Notes: generated from the sequence alone by a model not told the origin. Shown: positions 52,134-63,945, numbered from the stretch's first letter. The stretch: DNA of 64,000 nucleotides from Hyparrhenia diplandra (GCA_015847255.1 JADLZK010012207.1:186001-250000), one strand, 5' to 3'. Numbers and translations are program-made.

Positions 52134-54474
52134 ATCGACAACCTCCCTGGTAAACCCTTGGTCTTTTCTGCTGTTGATGAGGTGCTCCGAGCTTTCTTTG
52201 CGATTAGAAGAATCCCGATTGAAGAAATTCAGCCATGCTGCTTGGGCCAGGCGTATGTTCGTTTCTCAAGACCGCTTGATAGGGAGATCCTAGTGAATGA
52301 GGGACCAATTCCTTTTGAGAACATAGGTCCGAACTTCATCAGCACAATGAAGGAAGAAAGCGGCATAGGGTTCATTTCAACACTGAATGCCGGCTGATGT
52401 TGATGAACTTTCCGGATGATTATCAAGAGAAAGTTTTCTTCCAGGATGCAATTGGTTCTTTTGGCGGATGTATGTTGTGGTAGAAGGAGAGGGGTAGGCT
52501 TGTTAGAGTTATCATCAAGGCAAGGGTGCTTGATCTTCAATCAGTTCCCCATTTCACAGTCGTTTCTGAATCTGAAGGCTTTGAGAGCGATTCTTGGATA
52601 GTTCAGTGGAGATCTTGTAGCACAGGCTCCTTGGTGGTGAAACACAAGATGAAGAACCTGTTCTTGAACTTCTTGTGAGTAATGGTGCCCCATGTGATTT
52701 CTTTGGCCTAGGACAAGCGGGGACTGGACCAACTTTTTGCTCCAAATGCAGTTGATGAGCAAGATGATGATGATGATCAAGAATAGGGGGGCACTCAGAA
52801 TGAACAAGGTCAAGGAGTTAATCCGGATGACCAGAATCAAGATCAAAGTCAAAATGAAGGCCAAAATGATCAAATCCAAGGTGAGGACATGAATGCTCTG
52901 AATGACTAGAACAATCTGCAACAATAGGACTTGGTCCTGGGGCAGGCCAAGCCATGGGTTGGGGCTTGGGACCCCTGAAACTGCTCGCAGCGTAGCTTGT
53001 ACAAGAATCGGGTCCAACTTCGGGGAGGAATTTGTAGTGGAAAAACCAACCCATGGAGATTGATCTGAATGGGCCTGGCCAGCTGTTAGAAGATGACAAC
53101 CCTCAGGAGGTGTTGTTCCATCCTGCTGCCCCCATGAGCCCTTCATAGAGCTGAATGACATTCTACATGGCAATAATGTAGTAGAGGAAGCAATTCAGCA
53201 AGTCCTGCCTCCAATTGCTCACGAGGAAGCTTACTTGATGGCCTTGGCTAATGACCAATTCATGAATGTGCCTCAACTACCTGTCAATCTCATCAATGTT
53301 TTGGATGATCAAATCCCACCCGAAAAATCTTCTTAATGTTGATGATCTTTGAGTAGCTCAATGAGATCCACGGGAGTTAATCAAAATGAAGTAGAAATTG
53401 CCGAGAATGAAGAAGAGGGAGAAAATGGTCGGGAGGTGGTGAATGATAACCATCGGGTTCAGGTTGGGATGGTTCTCACGCCTCGATTTATAAAACTAGT
53501 TTGTCTCGGCTTTTTTTTTGGTGGGAGTACGGGAGGAGGAGGATGGTAAACATTATGAGCCCGTTTCGACCCAAATATAAAAGGTAATGACTCCTTCTCT
53601 CTGGTTTCTGTCCCAAAGAGCTGGGTCTCCTTTTTTCTAAACATGGTTCATTGCTTAGAAAAAGCTGAGTGGGCCAAAGGCTTTCTTTCTTCAGGGGCTG
53701 TCTCATTCCTCAATGATTCCAGTGGTAATGTCACCCTCCCTATTCCCTGCATTTTTCCAAAAAAAGGCAATTCAGTAAGAATCTGTGAAGTTAATGAGCC
53801 TGATACTTTGGTGGAAACAGATAAAGGCAAACAAAGGGAGAATGACAAAGCTCCATGCAGCTTTTCTCTATTGGACCTAGGGGTGGACACAGCCAACACC
53901 CCTACGAAAAGGAGATACAGAAGGAATGTTCCCCTGGTGGAAACAGAGGTAGTAGAAGCAAACGAGAATGAAAGAGAGTAATAATGGTTTCATGCATTAT
54001 AGTTGTTCTGATAGGAGATGTAAGTCCTGTGACCCTCCTACCCTATCCAATAGAGTAATCAGAAATTTGGGCATGCAGTTTTGCAGCATGAAGGAAGAGC
54101 AGTTGACTGATGAGAAACTGCTGATAAAGAAAAGCAATAAGGGGCCCATTGGGAGAAGGAAAGAAAAACCAGCTGAGGTGAAGTGCACCAAGGACAGCAA
54201 GGCAAAAGGAGGAAAGAAGAAAAAGGAAGGAGAAGAAGGGCTTGAGAAAAGGGCAAGGACCCTGGAAATCCCTAGTATAGTAGTTGTCAGTCTTTGCTTA
54301 ACGGCTACTGCTATGGAACTTTGTATCAGTGGAAGTGAATCCTGTCTTGTGATGATGTGGTTGGTTTGTTATGTCAGTCTGAACTATGTTACTCTTGATA
54401 TGATGATATATGTTATGCATGTATCCTTCTCCTCTTTTCCCACTTGTTTCCAAAATGAATCACAACTTTACTAG
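52134..54474 (+). pseudogene. LINE ORF1, C-terminal part
   Basis: Continues from 24875. It reads DNLPGKPLVFSAVDEVLRAF, then LGQAYVRFSRPLDREILVNE and GPIPFENIGPNFIST. After shifts it reads MNFPDDYQEKVFFQDAIGSF and GFESDSWIVQWRS. An acidic Gln/Asp-rich stretch (about 52750-52910) follows. Next come MEIDLNGPGQLLEDDNPQEV and NVVEEAIQQVLPPIAHEEAY (about 53053-53240). The last part has NNGFMHYSCSDRRCKSCDPP then RNLGMQFCSMKEEQLTDEKL, a Cys-containing C-terminal block common in rice-type LINE ORF1 proteins, and a Lys-rich tail. Multiple stops make it inactive. Confidence 0.83.
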
Positions 54475-57044
54475 AGCTTGGAATATTTTGTCAGAAATGT
54501 GAGAGGAGTTAACTCCTCCTAGAAATGGGATGCCATCAAAAATAAAATTGTTGAAGCACATTGTGATATTGTGTGTCTGCAGGAAACCAAAAAAGATAGC
54601 TTTGATTAAACCTTCATCAGAAAAATCTGCCCTCTTGGTTTTGATTGTTTTGAGTTTCTTCCTTCTATTGGTGCATCTAGAGGGATCCTTATTGCCTGGA
54701 AGGGTTACATTTTTTTCTCGGGCATTGGGTTATCAAAGCAATAGTTACTCTCTTTCGGTGGAATTCGTTATATGCATGATCGGTGCAAGTGGGTCCTCTT
54801 TGGTATCTATGCTCCTTGCACCCAAGATGGCAGAGCTGCCTTCCTAAACTAGTTTAAACATATTCAGATGCCCCAAGAAATTGATTGGCTTATAATGGGT
54901 GATTCTAACCTCATCGAGGTGAAATGACGTAAACAGTGCCGAGCTGATATAAATGATATGTTTAGCTTTAATGCAGCCATTAGCCAATTGGGTGTTACTG
55001 AAATTGTTTTGCGGGAAGAAATTTACACGGTCCAATATGCAGCAGCCCCTCTTCTTGAAAAAAACTGGACTGCGTTTTCTCTTACGCAAGCTAGAGCATT
55101 TCATGTCCCGCCACCTCTGTTAAAGCCTTAGACATGATCCCCTCGATCATTGTCCATGTATTGTTAATGTCTCAAGTCGGATCCCAAAAGTAAGGTTTTC
55201 AGGTTTGAAAATTACTGGCTCAAGCTTCAAGACTTTCACTCCATTCTCTGCCAAAGTTGGGATTTCAATCGACATTAATGACAAAGTTATTATGCTAATT
55301 TTTGAAACACCTGAGGAAGGTATTCAGGGACTGGCAGGCATCTCTCTCAAGCTTGAAGCAAATTATTGCCAATACTAGGACAATCATTCTGTTCTGGAAA
55401 CCCTAGCTGAACACCGAGATCTCAGTTTTTTGAATGGAACTTTTAGGAAATTCTAGAAGAACATTTGTTGCATTTGCTTGAGAACAACATATGTATTGGA
55501 AACAAAGGGGAATGATTAAGTGGGTTCAGCTGGGGGATCTTTGGAACTCATTCCTTCCATGCTAGTGCAACTCAAAGGCATCAATCAAAACTCATTCTTT
55601 GAACTAACTACTGCTGATGGAACAATCATTTTTCGATTATCTTGCCAAAGAACATCTTTCATGGGAAGAATATAAAGACAGGCTTGGAAGATGTGAATTC
55701 AATGGGTTCTCCTTTACCCTGACAGATTTCATTCAGAGAAATGAGAACCTGTGTCACCTTGAAGTCCCCTTCAATACTGATGAAATTGTTTCTATTGTAA
55801 GGCATCTCCCCAATTACAAATCACCGACCACGATGGGTTCAACAATGAATTTGTCAAGGCTTCTTGGTCGATCATCAAGCATGATGTTTATAATCTCTCG
55901 TTCAAGTTTTTTTTCTGGTCAATCGCTGCTGCGAGCATCAACTCTTCTTACATTACTCTCATTCCTAAGATAGACAATGCTAACACATTGTTGTTGACTA
56001 CTGAGGCCTATCTCTGTTCTTAATTTCTCCATCAAGCTCATTACCAAGATGTTGGCTAATAGATTACAGCTTGATATTACATCTCTAGTGCACAGAAACC
56101 ATTATGGCTTCATCAAGTCCAGGACAATCCAAGACTGCTTAGCCTGGGCTTTTGAATACATTCACTTGGTTCATCATTCAAGGAAGGAAATTGTGATCAT
56201 TAAGCTTGACTTTGAGAAGGCCTTTGACAAGATTGAGCACCAAGCTATGCTTTCCATCATGCAAGCTCAAGACTTTGGGGATAGATGGTTAAAGTGGATG
56301 GAAAACATCTTCAGTTCAGGCACTTACTCAGTCCTTTTAAATGGGGTCCCAGGGAAAAAATTCCACTGCAGAAAAGGTGTGAGACAGGGTGATCCTCTCT
56401 CACCTCTACTCTTTGTGTTAGCTGCTGACCTTCTTCAAACTGTCATCAACAAAGCTAAAGACATTGGACTTTTAAGGCTTCCAATTCCAATCCTTTCAGA
56501 GCCCTGACTTTCCAATAGTCCAATATGCTGATGAAACTCTCATCATTATGGAAGGTGACCCAAGGCAACTCTTCTTTCTCAAGACCACCTTGCAAAATTT
56601 TTTTACTTCTTCCTTTGGGTTTGAAAGTAAACTTCAATAAATCTATGATCTTTTTGCCAATCAATATGTCGGATGAAAGGCTTGTCCACCTAGCCAGAAC
56701 CTTTTGTTGCTCTACTGGTTCTTTACCTTTCACCTATCTTGGTTTACCTCTTGGGACAACCAAGCCAAAGATTACTGATTATATGCCTGCGGGTGGCAAA
56801 TGTGAAAGAAGGCTTGGTGGGATTTCTTCTATGCTAAATCTAGCGGGGAGAATTCAAATGGCTAATGTTGTCCTCTCCTCCTTTGCCTAATTATTATATG
56901 TGCACTTTGGAGATTCCTAAAGCAGTCATCAAATAGGTTGACAAATATAGAAAGTACTTAATTTGGAGAGGCAGCAATATTAATGGCAGTTTCAAGCCCA
57001 AAGCGACTTTGGAAATGGTGTGCACCTCGAAGGATGAGGGTGGT
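54453..57044 (+). pseudogene. LINE ORF2, endonuclease and reverse transcriptase
   Basis: Starts at or near ATG 54453. The endonuclease (EEP fold) reads NVRGVNSS, KWDAIKNKIVEAHCDIVCLQ then ETKKD, GASRGILIAWKG and DWLIMGDSNL, with in-frame stops (54480-54910). The RT follows from about 55617: FTLTDFIQRNENLCHLEVPF, YGFIKSRTIQDCLAWAFEYI, IIKLDFEKAFDKIEHQAMLS and GVRQGDPLSPLLFVLAADLL (56049-56440). The catalytic box is YADE (56524-56535) instead of YADD, so a metal-binding Asp is lost. The ORF is interrupted at 57045 by a solo LTR in the word 'DEGG|LGVIDL'. Confidence 0.9.
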
Positions 57045-58465
57045 TGTTGGCCTTTGTTATAGCATAAAATTACTAGTCAACTAACATGAAATAAGGGCTT
57101 AAAATAAATATCAACATAAGTCTAGGGGTCTAACTAACATAATTCCACGAAGTTTTGGTGATTTATATATTTTCGAGGGGACTTAATGAGATAAATGCAG
57201 AGAATAATGGAGAAAGTTCCGAATAAACATCCCATATGATGACCAGACTTGACCGTGAAGTAACTCAACCCGAAAAGTGGACTAAAACATTCTAGAAGAC
57301 ACCAGAAGACACCAGGAAGGACCTGACAGCCTGGGCCCACCATGGCCTGGCGGCCGCCAGGTGGGTCCCACCTGTCGGTGTCTCCTTTCTAGGTCGGTTT
57401 ACAACCGACTTTGAGGTTGTATCTACACCGTTGCCAAGGTCGGTTTGATCCAAGGGTTCACGTTCATCGCCAAGGCCTATATAAGAAGACCCCCTGCCCC
57501 GTGGTGAAACCCTAATTCATTCTATCTCATTCTATTCATTATTCTCTTAGTTGTAGAGGTGTCCCAATGTAAGGATAACCTCTCTCTAAGGGATTAGTGA
57601 ATTAGAAGAAGATTAGAAGAGGATTAGCCATGTATTAGAAATAGATTAGTCATGTGATTAGAAGTAGATTAGATCTAATTTAGATCTAATCAAGAGTAAA
57701 GGAGAGTTGAACTATACTTTGGTTCTGGAGATGTCTACAGAGTTTGGTATGTTTCATATCTTATCTTTGGATGACTTGTGATTTATATATTTATCTTCTT
57801 TATTTACTTCTATATGTTTTATATTTGGTTAAGTATAGTTGTTATACTATTGCATGGGATCTCCGCTCGTATTGAGGGCTCTAGTTATGCAAGGTAGCTA
57901 GAGTAGTAATTGATAGTGTAGACATGGTGTCTAGACTAAAGGTTACACGAGATTGCACCCAACCCCACGGATAGTTTGTGGTAGCCCGGTGGTGACAGCC
58001 CACGATGGCCGGCGTATTCCACCACGTTCGGGTTGGTGTTTGTAGGACCGTAGTCGAGCTTCCTAGCCCCCTTCTCATCTCTTTCCGTGGCTAGTGTTCT
58101 GATGTCCCGAAGTGTTATGGTATGATTACTATCATAGAACCTAAGTAATAAAGAATTACCTAGGAACCTTGATCTCTCCCTTTGACCTCTTGATTAGTTT
58201 AGTTACTTCTTGATATCTTAGGTAAGTTAGTATTTTAAGCTTTGATATTTACTTATCCTCTAACAATTACCCCCTCACTATAGTCTAGTGGTTTGCTATG
58301 TTAGTGGATACATGATTGTGACTTATTAGAGTTCTTTAGCCAAAGCTTCCCCTGTGGATACGATACTCTAGAATACTCATCCTAGGGAAAAGCTACAATG
58401 GTAGGTGTTCTGTCAGGCGCTTGCAGAATCCTTCATATTCTTTTAGCACTTAACAAATGCCAACA
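57045..58465 (+). mobile_element. Solo LTR in LINE ORF2
   Basis: 1421 bp with termini TGTTGGCCTT...TGCCAACA, that is a 7-base inverted end TGTTGGC/GCCAACA. It is flanked by the 5-bp duplication GTGGT (57040-57044 and 58466-58470). A TATA box (cctatataagaag, about 57476-57488) gives rightward orientation. There is no internal region or second LTR. Removing it and one GTGGT restores the LINE reading frame exactly. The 3' part ('gcgcttgcagaatcc') resembles the reverse solo LTR at 22945-24318. Confidence 0.92.
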
Positions 58466-59312
58466 GTGGTTTGGGTGTTATTGACTTGGAGCTTCAAAAC
58501 CAAGCTCTCCTCATGAAGAATCTGGATAAATTTTATAACAGAAGGGACACTCCTTGGGTAAACATTGTTTGGGAAAAGCATTATAGCAATGGCAAACTCC
58601 CCGGTACTTGTCAAGAAAGGATCCTTCGGTGGCGAGATGTTTGAGATGTGGTCAAACTTATTGACTCTTTCAAAAATTTTGCTTCCCTACAGCTAAAAAA
58701 TGGCACCACTGGACTCTTCTGGAAAGATAGATGGGCTGGTAACACTCTTGAAGTTTCCTACCCCCACCTTTTCTCTTTTGCAAAAAACAAGCTCATAACA
58801 ATTTGTAATGCTATTGCTGAAGAAGACCCCTCCAATCTCTTCCATCTGCCTCTATCCCAGGAGGCTTTCGATGAGCTCCTTGTTGTCCAGCAGAAATGCA
58901 ACATGCCAATATTTCTGATCATAGCCAAGATATTTGGACATATGAAAATGGCAGCTTTAGATTCAAGTCTTCGGTCATTTACAGGAAACTCCTCCCCCAC
59001 CATGATATTGATGTTGCTTATAAATGGCTATGGAAATGCCCCATTCAGCCAAAGCATAGAGTCTTTGGATGGCTTCTCCTAAAAGATAGACTGAGCACGA
59101 GGAACATCTTAAGGAGAAAGAATATGACTCTTGATTCTTACAGCTGTACAACTTGTCTCCCTGAAGTGGAGGAAACAATTGAGAATTTGTTCTGGGGTTG
59201 CCCTTATGCTCAGCAATGTTGGGATATCCTGGGGCTTGTCACCATCCAGAACGGCTCTTCTCTTGAAAACATTCATGCCATGAGAATTCAGCTTCAGAGT
59301 CAGTTTTCATGA
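58466..59312 (+). pseudogene. LINE ORF2, C-terminal part (zf-RVT)
   Basis: Resumes with LGVIDLELQNQALLMKNLDK then FYNRRDTPWVNIVWEKHY. After a stop it continues ASLQLKNGTTGLFWKDRWAG. A frameshift near 58900 leads to the zinc-binding domain of plant LINE reverse transcriptases: DVAYKWLWKCPIQPKHRVFG, WLLLKDRLSTRNILRRKNM, SCTTCLPEVEETIENLFWGC then PYAQQCWDIL (about 59013-59230). The open frame ends at 59312. Confidence 0.88.
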
Positions 59313-59703
59313 GTGCAATCATCCTCATGTGCTGGACCATATAGAAGGCCAGAAACGAGATGATTTTCAACAACAATCAGATGAGCATTCAGAGTTGCAA
59401 GGACCTCTTCTTCAAAGAAATAAGGCCTGTGGCCTTAAGGGTGAAATCAGGACTTTTCTCTTCAATTTGATCAATGGCTGCAAAATTTATAATTGAGCTC
59501 ATTTTCTTTATTTCCTTTCCTGTGCCCTAGGTGGGTTGTGTAAAGTTAAGTCATGTCAAGTTGAGTCGAGCTGGGGTGTGTGGGCTGTGAAGCTCTTTTG
59601 TACTTTTCTTTGTAGCTTCTTGTTCTGTACTTTTTGGTTTTCCTTTTATATAATAAATTTTCAGCAGGAGCTTCGACTCCTTCAGTTTCTTCAAAAAAAA
59701 AAA
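59313..59703 (+). other. LINE 3' UTR and poly(A) tail
   Basis: Non-coding tail that reads 'ttgtacttttctttgtagc' and 'tataataaattttcagcagg' before an A11 run (59693-59703). The run merges with the right target duplication. Confidence 0.8.
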
Positions 59704-59713
59704 CCAAGCGACC
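59700..59713 (+). repeat. Right target-site duplication of the LINE
   Basis: AAAACCAAGCGACC, identical to 21885-21898. The first four A bases overlap the poly(A) tail, so the exact border is ambiguous by a few bases. The continuation (agagggtggctgtgc) matches the empty paralogous site at 21419. Confidence 0.85.
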
Positions 59714-60945
59714 AGAGGGTGGCTGTGCTGTGCTCTGCTCTGCTTTGTTTGTGCTCTGTTATACTTGGTCCTTGCTGTACAGACTGACATAGTCATATGG
59801 TATGTATAGGATGAACTGCTGTCCCGTGCTTCCAAACTCGGAAAGCAGAGTGCCTTGCATATAATACGGCGCAGACGAAAAATCAGAGGACATAGTGTTG
59901 TGACAGAGATTGGAGAAGCAGAGCAAAATTCTATAATTGCCATGAGATCAAGGAAGCAGTATAAGATTGATCCACACTAATAATTGGGAGGCCCGATTTC
60001 ATGATCATCAATCAGGTCAGCATACAATGTTCGTGCTGAATATCTGCTTTAACCTCCACACATTCCTTTCATTACAAGATGCATGTACTCCATGCCTACT
60101 ACTTGTACAAATATATACAGGTCCATTACTGCAAAAAGAACATATGGAGCGTACAAATATATACACATGGTCAACACTACCAGAATGTAGGAGAGCTGCT
60201 CGTAACATATTTGGCTGTAGTCGACAGTCTGCAAGTGAACAGAGTATGTGTACTGCGTGCTGGAGACGAGGTGGTACCAAGCTGATCTCATTCCGACTTG
60301 CCGACGAGCTACCATCATGTGGCTCTGCCTTAAGGATCCTGGACCCTGCATACATTAGATTACACGGTCAGTGCATAATGATACCTGAAAGCACGTTCTA
60401 TGTGAGAAAAATTGTAGTTACAAATATAGGAGATGATGATAAACATACTTATGCCAGATTTGAAGAGGGAAACGGTAACCAAAAGCACACTGTTTTTCTT
60501 TTGTTCTAAGACAATCGATTAATGTCTAATCACCATATTTTTAAATGTCACGCCCCGCTGTGATAAAGCTTTTCATGCCTGCTATAATAATTGATGTATC
60601 AGTGATTGATGCTTGCATGGATACCTGAGCGATCATCATGCAATCTATTACCTGATCAATCATCATCCAAACTTGTATCGCAATCGCAATCTTCAACTTG
60701 ATATTTGGAGCCACCAGGCTCGCAAGTATAACTTCCAGTGGTGTGTTTGGTTCAATGAAAGCTTTCAATCAATTGACGCATCAATGATTGAAGCATGCAT
60801 GGAAATTACTGCGGTCACGTAATAAGGAATTGGAATACAAACAACAACTAATTAAAAATCTGGAAAGCAACCTTCGGCACAGTGAAACAATGCGATTTAT
60901 TATTACCTCAGTGCAGGAGCGATCATCGATGTTGCTGCGCAGTCA
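59714..60945 (-). repeat. NLR3 3' flank, duplicate of the NLR2 flank
   Basis: Corresponds to 13115-14725 with substitutions and indels; the partner just left of the LINE is 21721-21884. It contains the conserved block 'aagcacactgtttttctttt' (about 60483). Open frames within (up to 180 codons) are not conserved in the other copy, so no gene is called. Confidence 0.7.
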
Positions 60946-62330
60946 TCAGTCTTCATCCGAACTTGTATCTGATTCTTCGATGCAGTTGCTATTACGCTTC
61001 CCAATATGGCTGATTTTGTTCCATTCAGAGCTACCCGGTGATAAGGAAGATGCGTGTAGCTTCTTGTTGCAATCCAACTTGAGATACCTTGGGCTTACAG
61101 CTCGCAGGTATTCTGGAACGGTGTCCATGGTGGCGTCCTCCAGTACAAGGCTGTCCAGTGATTGGACACCTTCTAGAACCTCCAGCTTTGTGCAGCGAAC
61201 GATCCTAATCTTTTGCAGCCTAGGGAGTCTGCTGATCCTCTTGAGCTCAGGGCAGTCAAACACGTCAAGATCCACAACTGAAGGGAAGTTCTCCACATGT
61301 GTCAGGTTGGTGAGCTGGTAGAGGTACAGTTCTCTAAGAGCATGCCTCTTGCTGCTGGCGAGGCCCGGTGGAAGACAGCTCAGCTTGCAGTTCTTGATTT
61401 GGATTCTCTGAAGACAAGGCATGGCTATGGCAGTTTCACATCACTATACTCCTCACAGTCATTCCATTCCCACTCCTTCCACTCACGTAGCCCAAGTAGA
61501 TATAGATATCTCAGTTTAGGAAATGGTGTTGATGTAACAGTAGAAGCTCCAGCTGGCAAGCATGATGACACTTGGAATTGGGGATCAATATCCTTGATGG
61601 CTGGAGCATCTGTGATCTCCAGCGATTCCAAATTCGGGAGGCAGCATAGACCGTCAGGGAGTTGGATGCAGCAAGGCAGGTTCTGCAACCTTAAATACCT
61701 CAAGCTCTTAAAGTCTACCGATGCTGGAGCACACATCCAGTTCGGTAGCTGGCGACCAATGTATCCCCCGCTCAAACTAAGATCCTCTATGCAGGCTGGC
61801 GGGCAGAGCTTTTCCAAGACCTCTTCAGTCACACTTTGTTGTTGCTGCTGCACCGCCTCACCACCGCCTGTCCCTATAGTATGTCCACTTGCACTATAGT
61901 TCAACTCTTGACACCCAAGGTGGCGTTTGTTGCTAATCATGGCCATTTCAGCCATCTGGCTGTCTTGCACCGTCTCTAGGCCAAGTAATGTGAGATCCCT
62001 AAGCAAATTGAGAGGCTCTAGCTCTTGCAAACTGCACCAGCTACTACTTGCATCCATGTCCAGGTATACTGGGAAGCCATAAAGTGACCTCAGATTTGTT
62101 AACTCACCGAACCCCTTAGGAATGACGCTAACACTTGATCCTTCGATGTTAAGAGATCTTAGATGTGCAAGTTTTATGATGCTGCATGGAAGATGGTATA
62201 GCTTCATACAGTTAGCAACTGAAATGCGTTGTAGAAATTTCATCTTGTGGATGTCATCTGGTAGCCAAGATATATCAGTACCCTCTAAGCTAAGGTATCT
62301 TAAGTGCTTCAACCTAGATAGAGAGGAAAT
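60946..62330 (-). pseudogene. NLR3: truncated LRR exon
   Basis: On the - strand it encodes only LRRs, starting inside the domain at SSLSRLKHLRYLSLEGTDIS. It continues through the same repeats as NLR2 (EEVLEKLCPPACIEDLSLSG, IGRQLPNWMCAPASV). One C is missing at 61437 (TTTCACATC where NLR2 has TTTCCACATC), so the frame breaks between EEYSDV and MPCLQRIQIKNCKLSC. The last 158 codons are open to 60946. The N-terminal coiled coil, the NB-ARC domain and the first LRRs are absent. Similarity to NLR2 stops abruptly at 62330, where LTR-like sequence begins. It is not a functional receptor. Confidence 0.9.
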
Positions 62331-62758
62331 TGTTGTATTGATCACAAGCAGCAAGTGTGAAAACACTTGACCAAAGCTCATAGTAAATGTGCAGGAAGAC
62401 CTAGACTTCTATAGGGAAGACTTGGACTTCTAGAGGGTGCTCTGTCCTCTGCCTTGATCAGAGGCAAGGACTTGACTGAGCCACCATTGTTGAAAGGAAT
62501 GCCCCCCTAGTGTGCAGTAGCAAGGATAAATAGAGGGAGGCAACCCAGAGCCTTTTAACCCAAGCTTCACCAACGTGAAAGCAACCTCTATAGCCACTGA
62601 TCAGGCAGCTACTGTTAACACTAGGAAGGGTTTTCCAAACCCCACTTAGTTCATCCCCACTGTGATGGCGAATCCCAACGATGGTATGAACAACTACTAT
62701 ACTCCTTTATCTATTTTCTAGTGTCCTAGTAAAGCTTAATGATCCTGGAAATCTAACA
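62331..62758 (+). mobile_element. Candidate LTR that truncates NLR3
   Basis: Begins TGTTGTATTGATCACAAGC exactly where NLR homology ends, and finishes AATCTAACA. Two bases later comes TGGCATCAGGAGCTGG, close to the initiator-Met primer-binding site. A TATA-like ggataaatagaggg lies at about 62525-62538. It would be a 428-bp 5' LTR of a + strand copia-type element. No gag or second LTR was seen before the window ends, so this is provisional. Confidence 0.4.
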
Positions 62759-63810
62759 ATGGCATCAGGAGCTGGTTTAAGCTCATGCTAGGACCTTTTT
62801 ACAGTGTTTGTTCATACATGTTTAATATGCAAGTTATTGTTGTTCTTGATGAAGAACAATCATCAGTGCTATCTAGGGTCTTAGATGACTTTATTAAGCA
62901 TTGAGAAAAGGGGGTTTGTTGTAAAGCAAACACAAACACCTCAAATCCCCAAAACCCGAAACGGAAAATCCCCAAATCGGCTCGAACTCAACCCAAGAAA
63001 AGGATGGTGAACTTACTGTGAGTCACCTTGATATGGGCACCGATGAGAAACCATTCGACGGAGCCGCGCGTAAGCTAACGCAATGCGCAACTCCAGCGAA
63101 GGGAATCTCCACGGCGCCGTGATGCTCCTCTCTCACGCAGAGGCAGATAGGCTAGTCGCCAAAGCGGCAGTCGTCCGTCCATGTGTGTAGCTGAGAAGAA
63201 GGAGGAGCTTTGGGTTGGGAAACGAGGAAACATTGGGGAGGCTCGGCTGCCGTGGTTTTCGGCCGCCGCGGGGTACAGGCACCCCGATGAGAGCGGGCGG
63301 GCGCATGATCCCGCACGAACGCGCCATGACCGACCGAGGGCCTGGTGCCAAGCGCAGTCAGTCCTCACGCGCGGGCAAACGGTCTTGGCGAGCGGACGCG
63401 GGATCTCCTCCTCGCGCTGTAAAGAAAGGCGGTAAGCATGCTGAGGAAGAATATATAAGAACGGGAGCAGTGCTGTGCTGCATGTGCTTACATGCAAACC
63501 GGTGAGAGGTGTCACTCACTGTTGCCATAATTGCCATGGCATGCAGACTCTGCTACGTAGGGGCCATATCGTTTTGATATTAGCCAAAGGCGATGCATGG
63601 CACCCACTGACCGTTCAGTCCTCAAATAAATGGCCTGGAGCTGTGCTGTCTCGCTCTGGTGCTGCTAGCCGCTCTGCATCGCTGCCGCAAATGCCAAGTT
63701 GAGCGGCGTGATTAAAGATGCTTGGGCTGCTGCCTTGCTGCCGCTAATTGCTGCATGGCCGGCGCTGATTAAAAAAGCTTGCCACTGCATTGACGCATGC
63801 ATTTGCTACT
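62759..63810. other. No gene recognised
   Basis: If 62331-62758 is an LTR, the start of this stretch is element leader. From about 62930 the sequence changes to GC-richer DNA. It has open frames on both strands (up to 146 codons on the - strand at 63075-63515), none with a recognisable domain. The remaining 5' part of NLR3 was not found. Confidence 0.35.
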
Positions 63811-63945
63811 GGCCGCTGGCCGCTGGCCGCTGCTAACGCTGGCCGCTGCCACATGCTTTAATTAGTCTAACATGCATGCTAACGCTGGCCGCTGCCGCAT
63901 GCATGCCGCTGCATGCATTTGCTGCTAACGCTGGCATTTGATCAA
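63811..63945. repeat. Imperfect GCTGGCCGC / GCATGC repeats
   Basis: Low-complexity block made of 'gctggccgct', 'gctaacgctggccgctgcc' and 'gcatgcatttgct' phrases repeated several times. Confidence 0.7.

Larger units (their letters stand above)
21899..59699 (+). mobile_element. Plant L1-type LINE, split by five nested insertions
   Basis: A full-length non-LTR retrotransposon read in five pieces: 21899-22944, 24319-24875, 52134-57044 and 58466-59699, with the two solo LTRs and the gypsy nest taken out. ORF1 has a DUF4283-like domain, two CCHC zinc knuckles and a long acidic and Cys-containing C-terminal part. ORF2 has endonuclease, reverse transcriptase and zf-RVT domains. The element ends in a poly(A) tail (59693-59703) and has a 14-bp target duplication. 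About 9.6-10 kb of its own sequence is recognisable. Stops and frameshifts in both ORFs make it inactive. Its insertion separated NLR2 from NLR3. Confidence 0.93.

Noticed and set aside
59967..60509. 180-codon open frame on the + strand
   Set aside because: Lies in the NLR flank duplicate. The corresponding frame at about 13808-14107 is different and interrupted.
62921..62940. TGTTGTAAAGC after a purine tract as the second LTR of a miniature element (TRIM)
   Set aside because: Only the first seven bases match the candidate LTR at 62331; similarity stops at once.
63075..63515. 146-codon open frame on the - strand
   Set aside because: GC-rich sequence gives long chance frames on both strands here. 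There is no domain, splice context or second copy.
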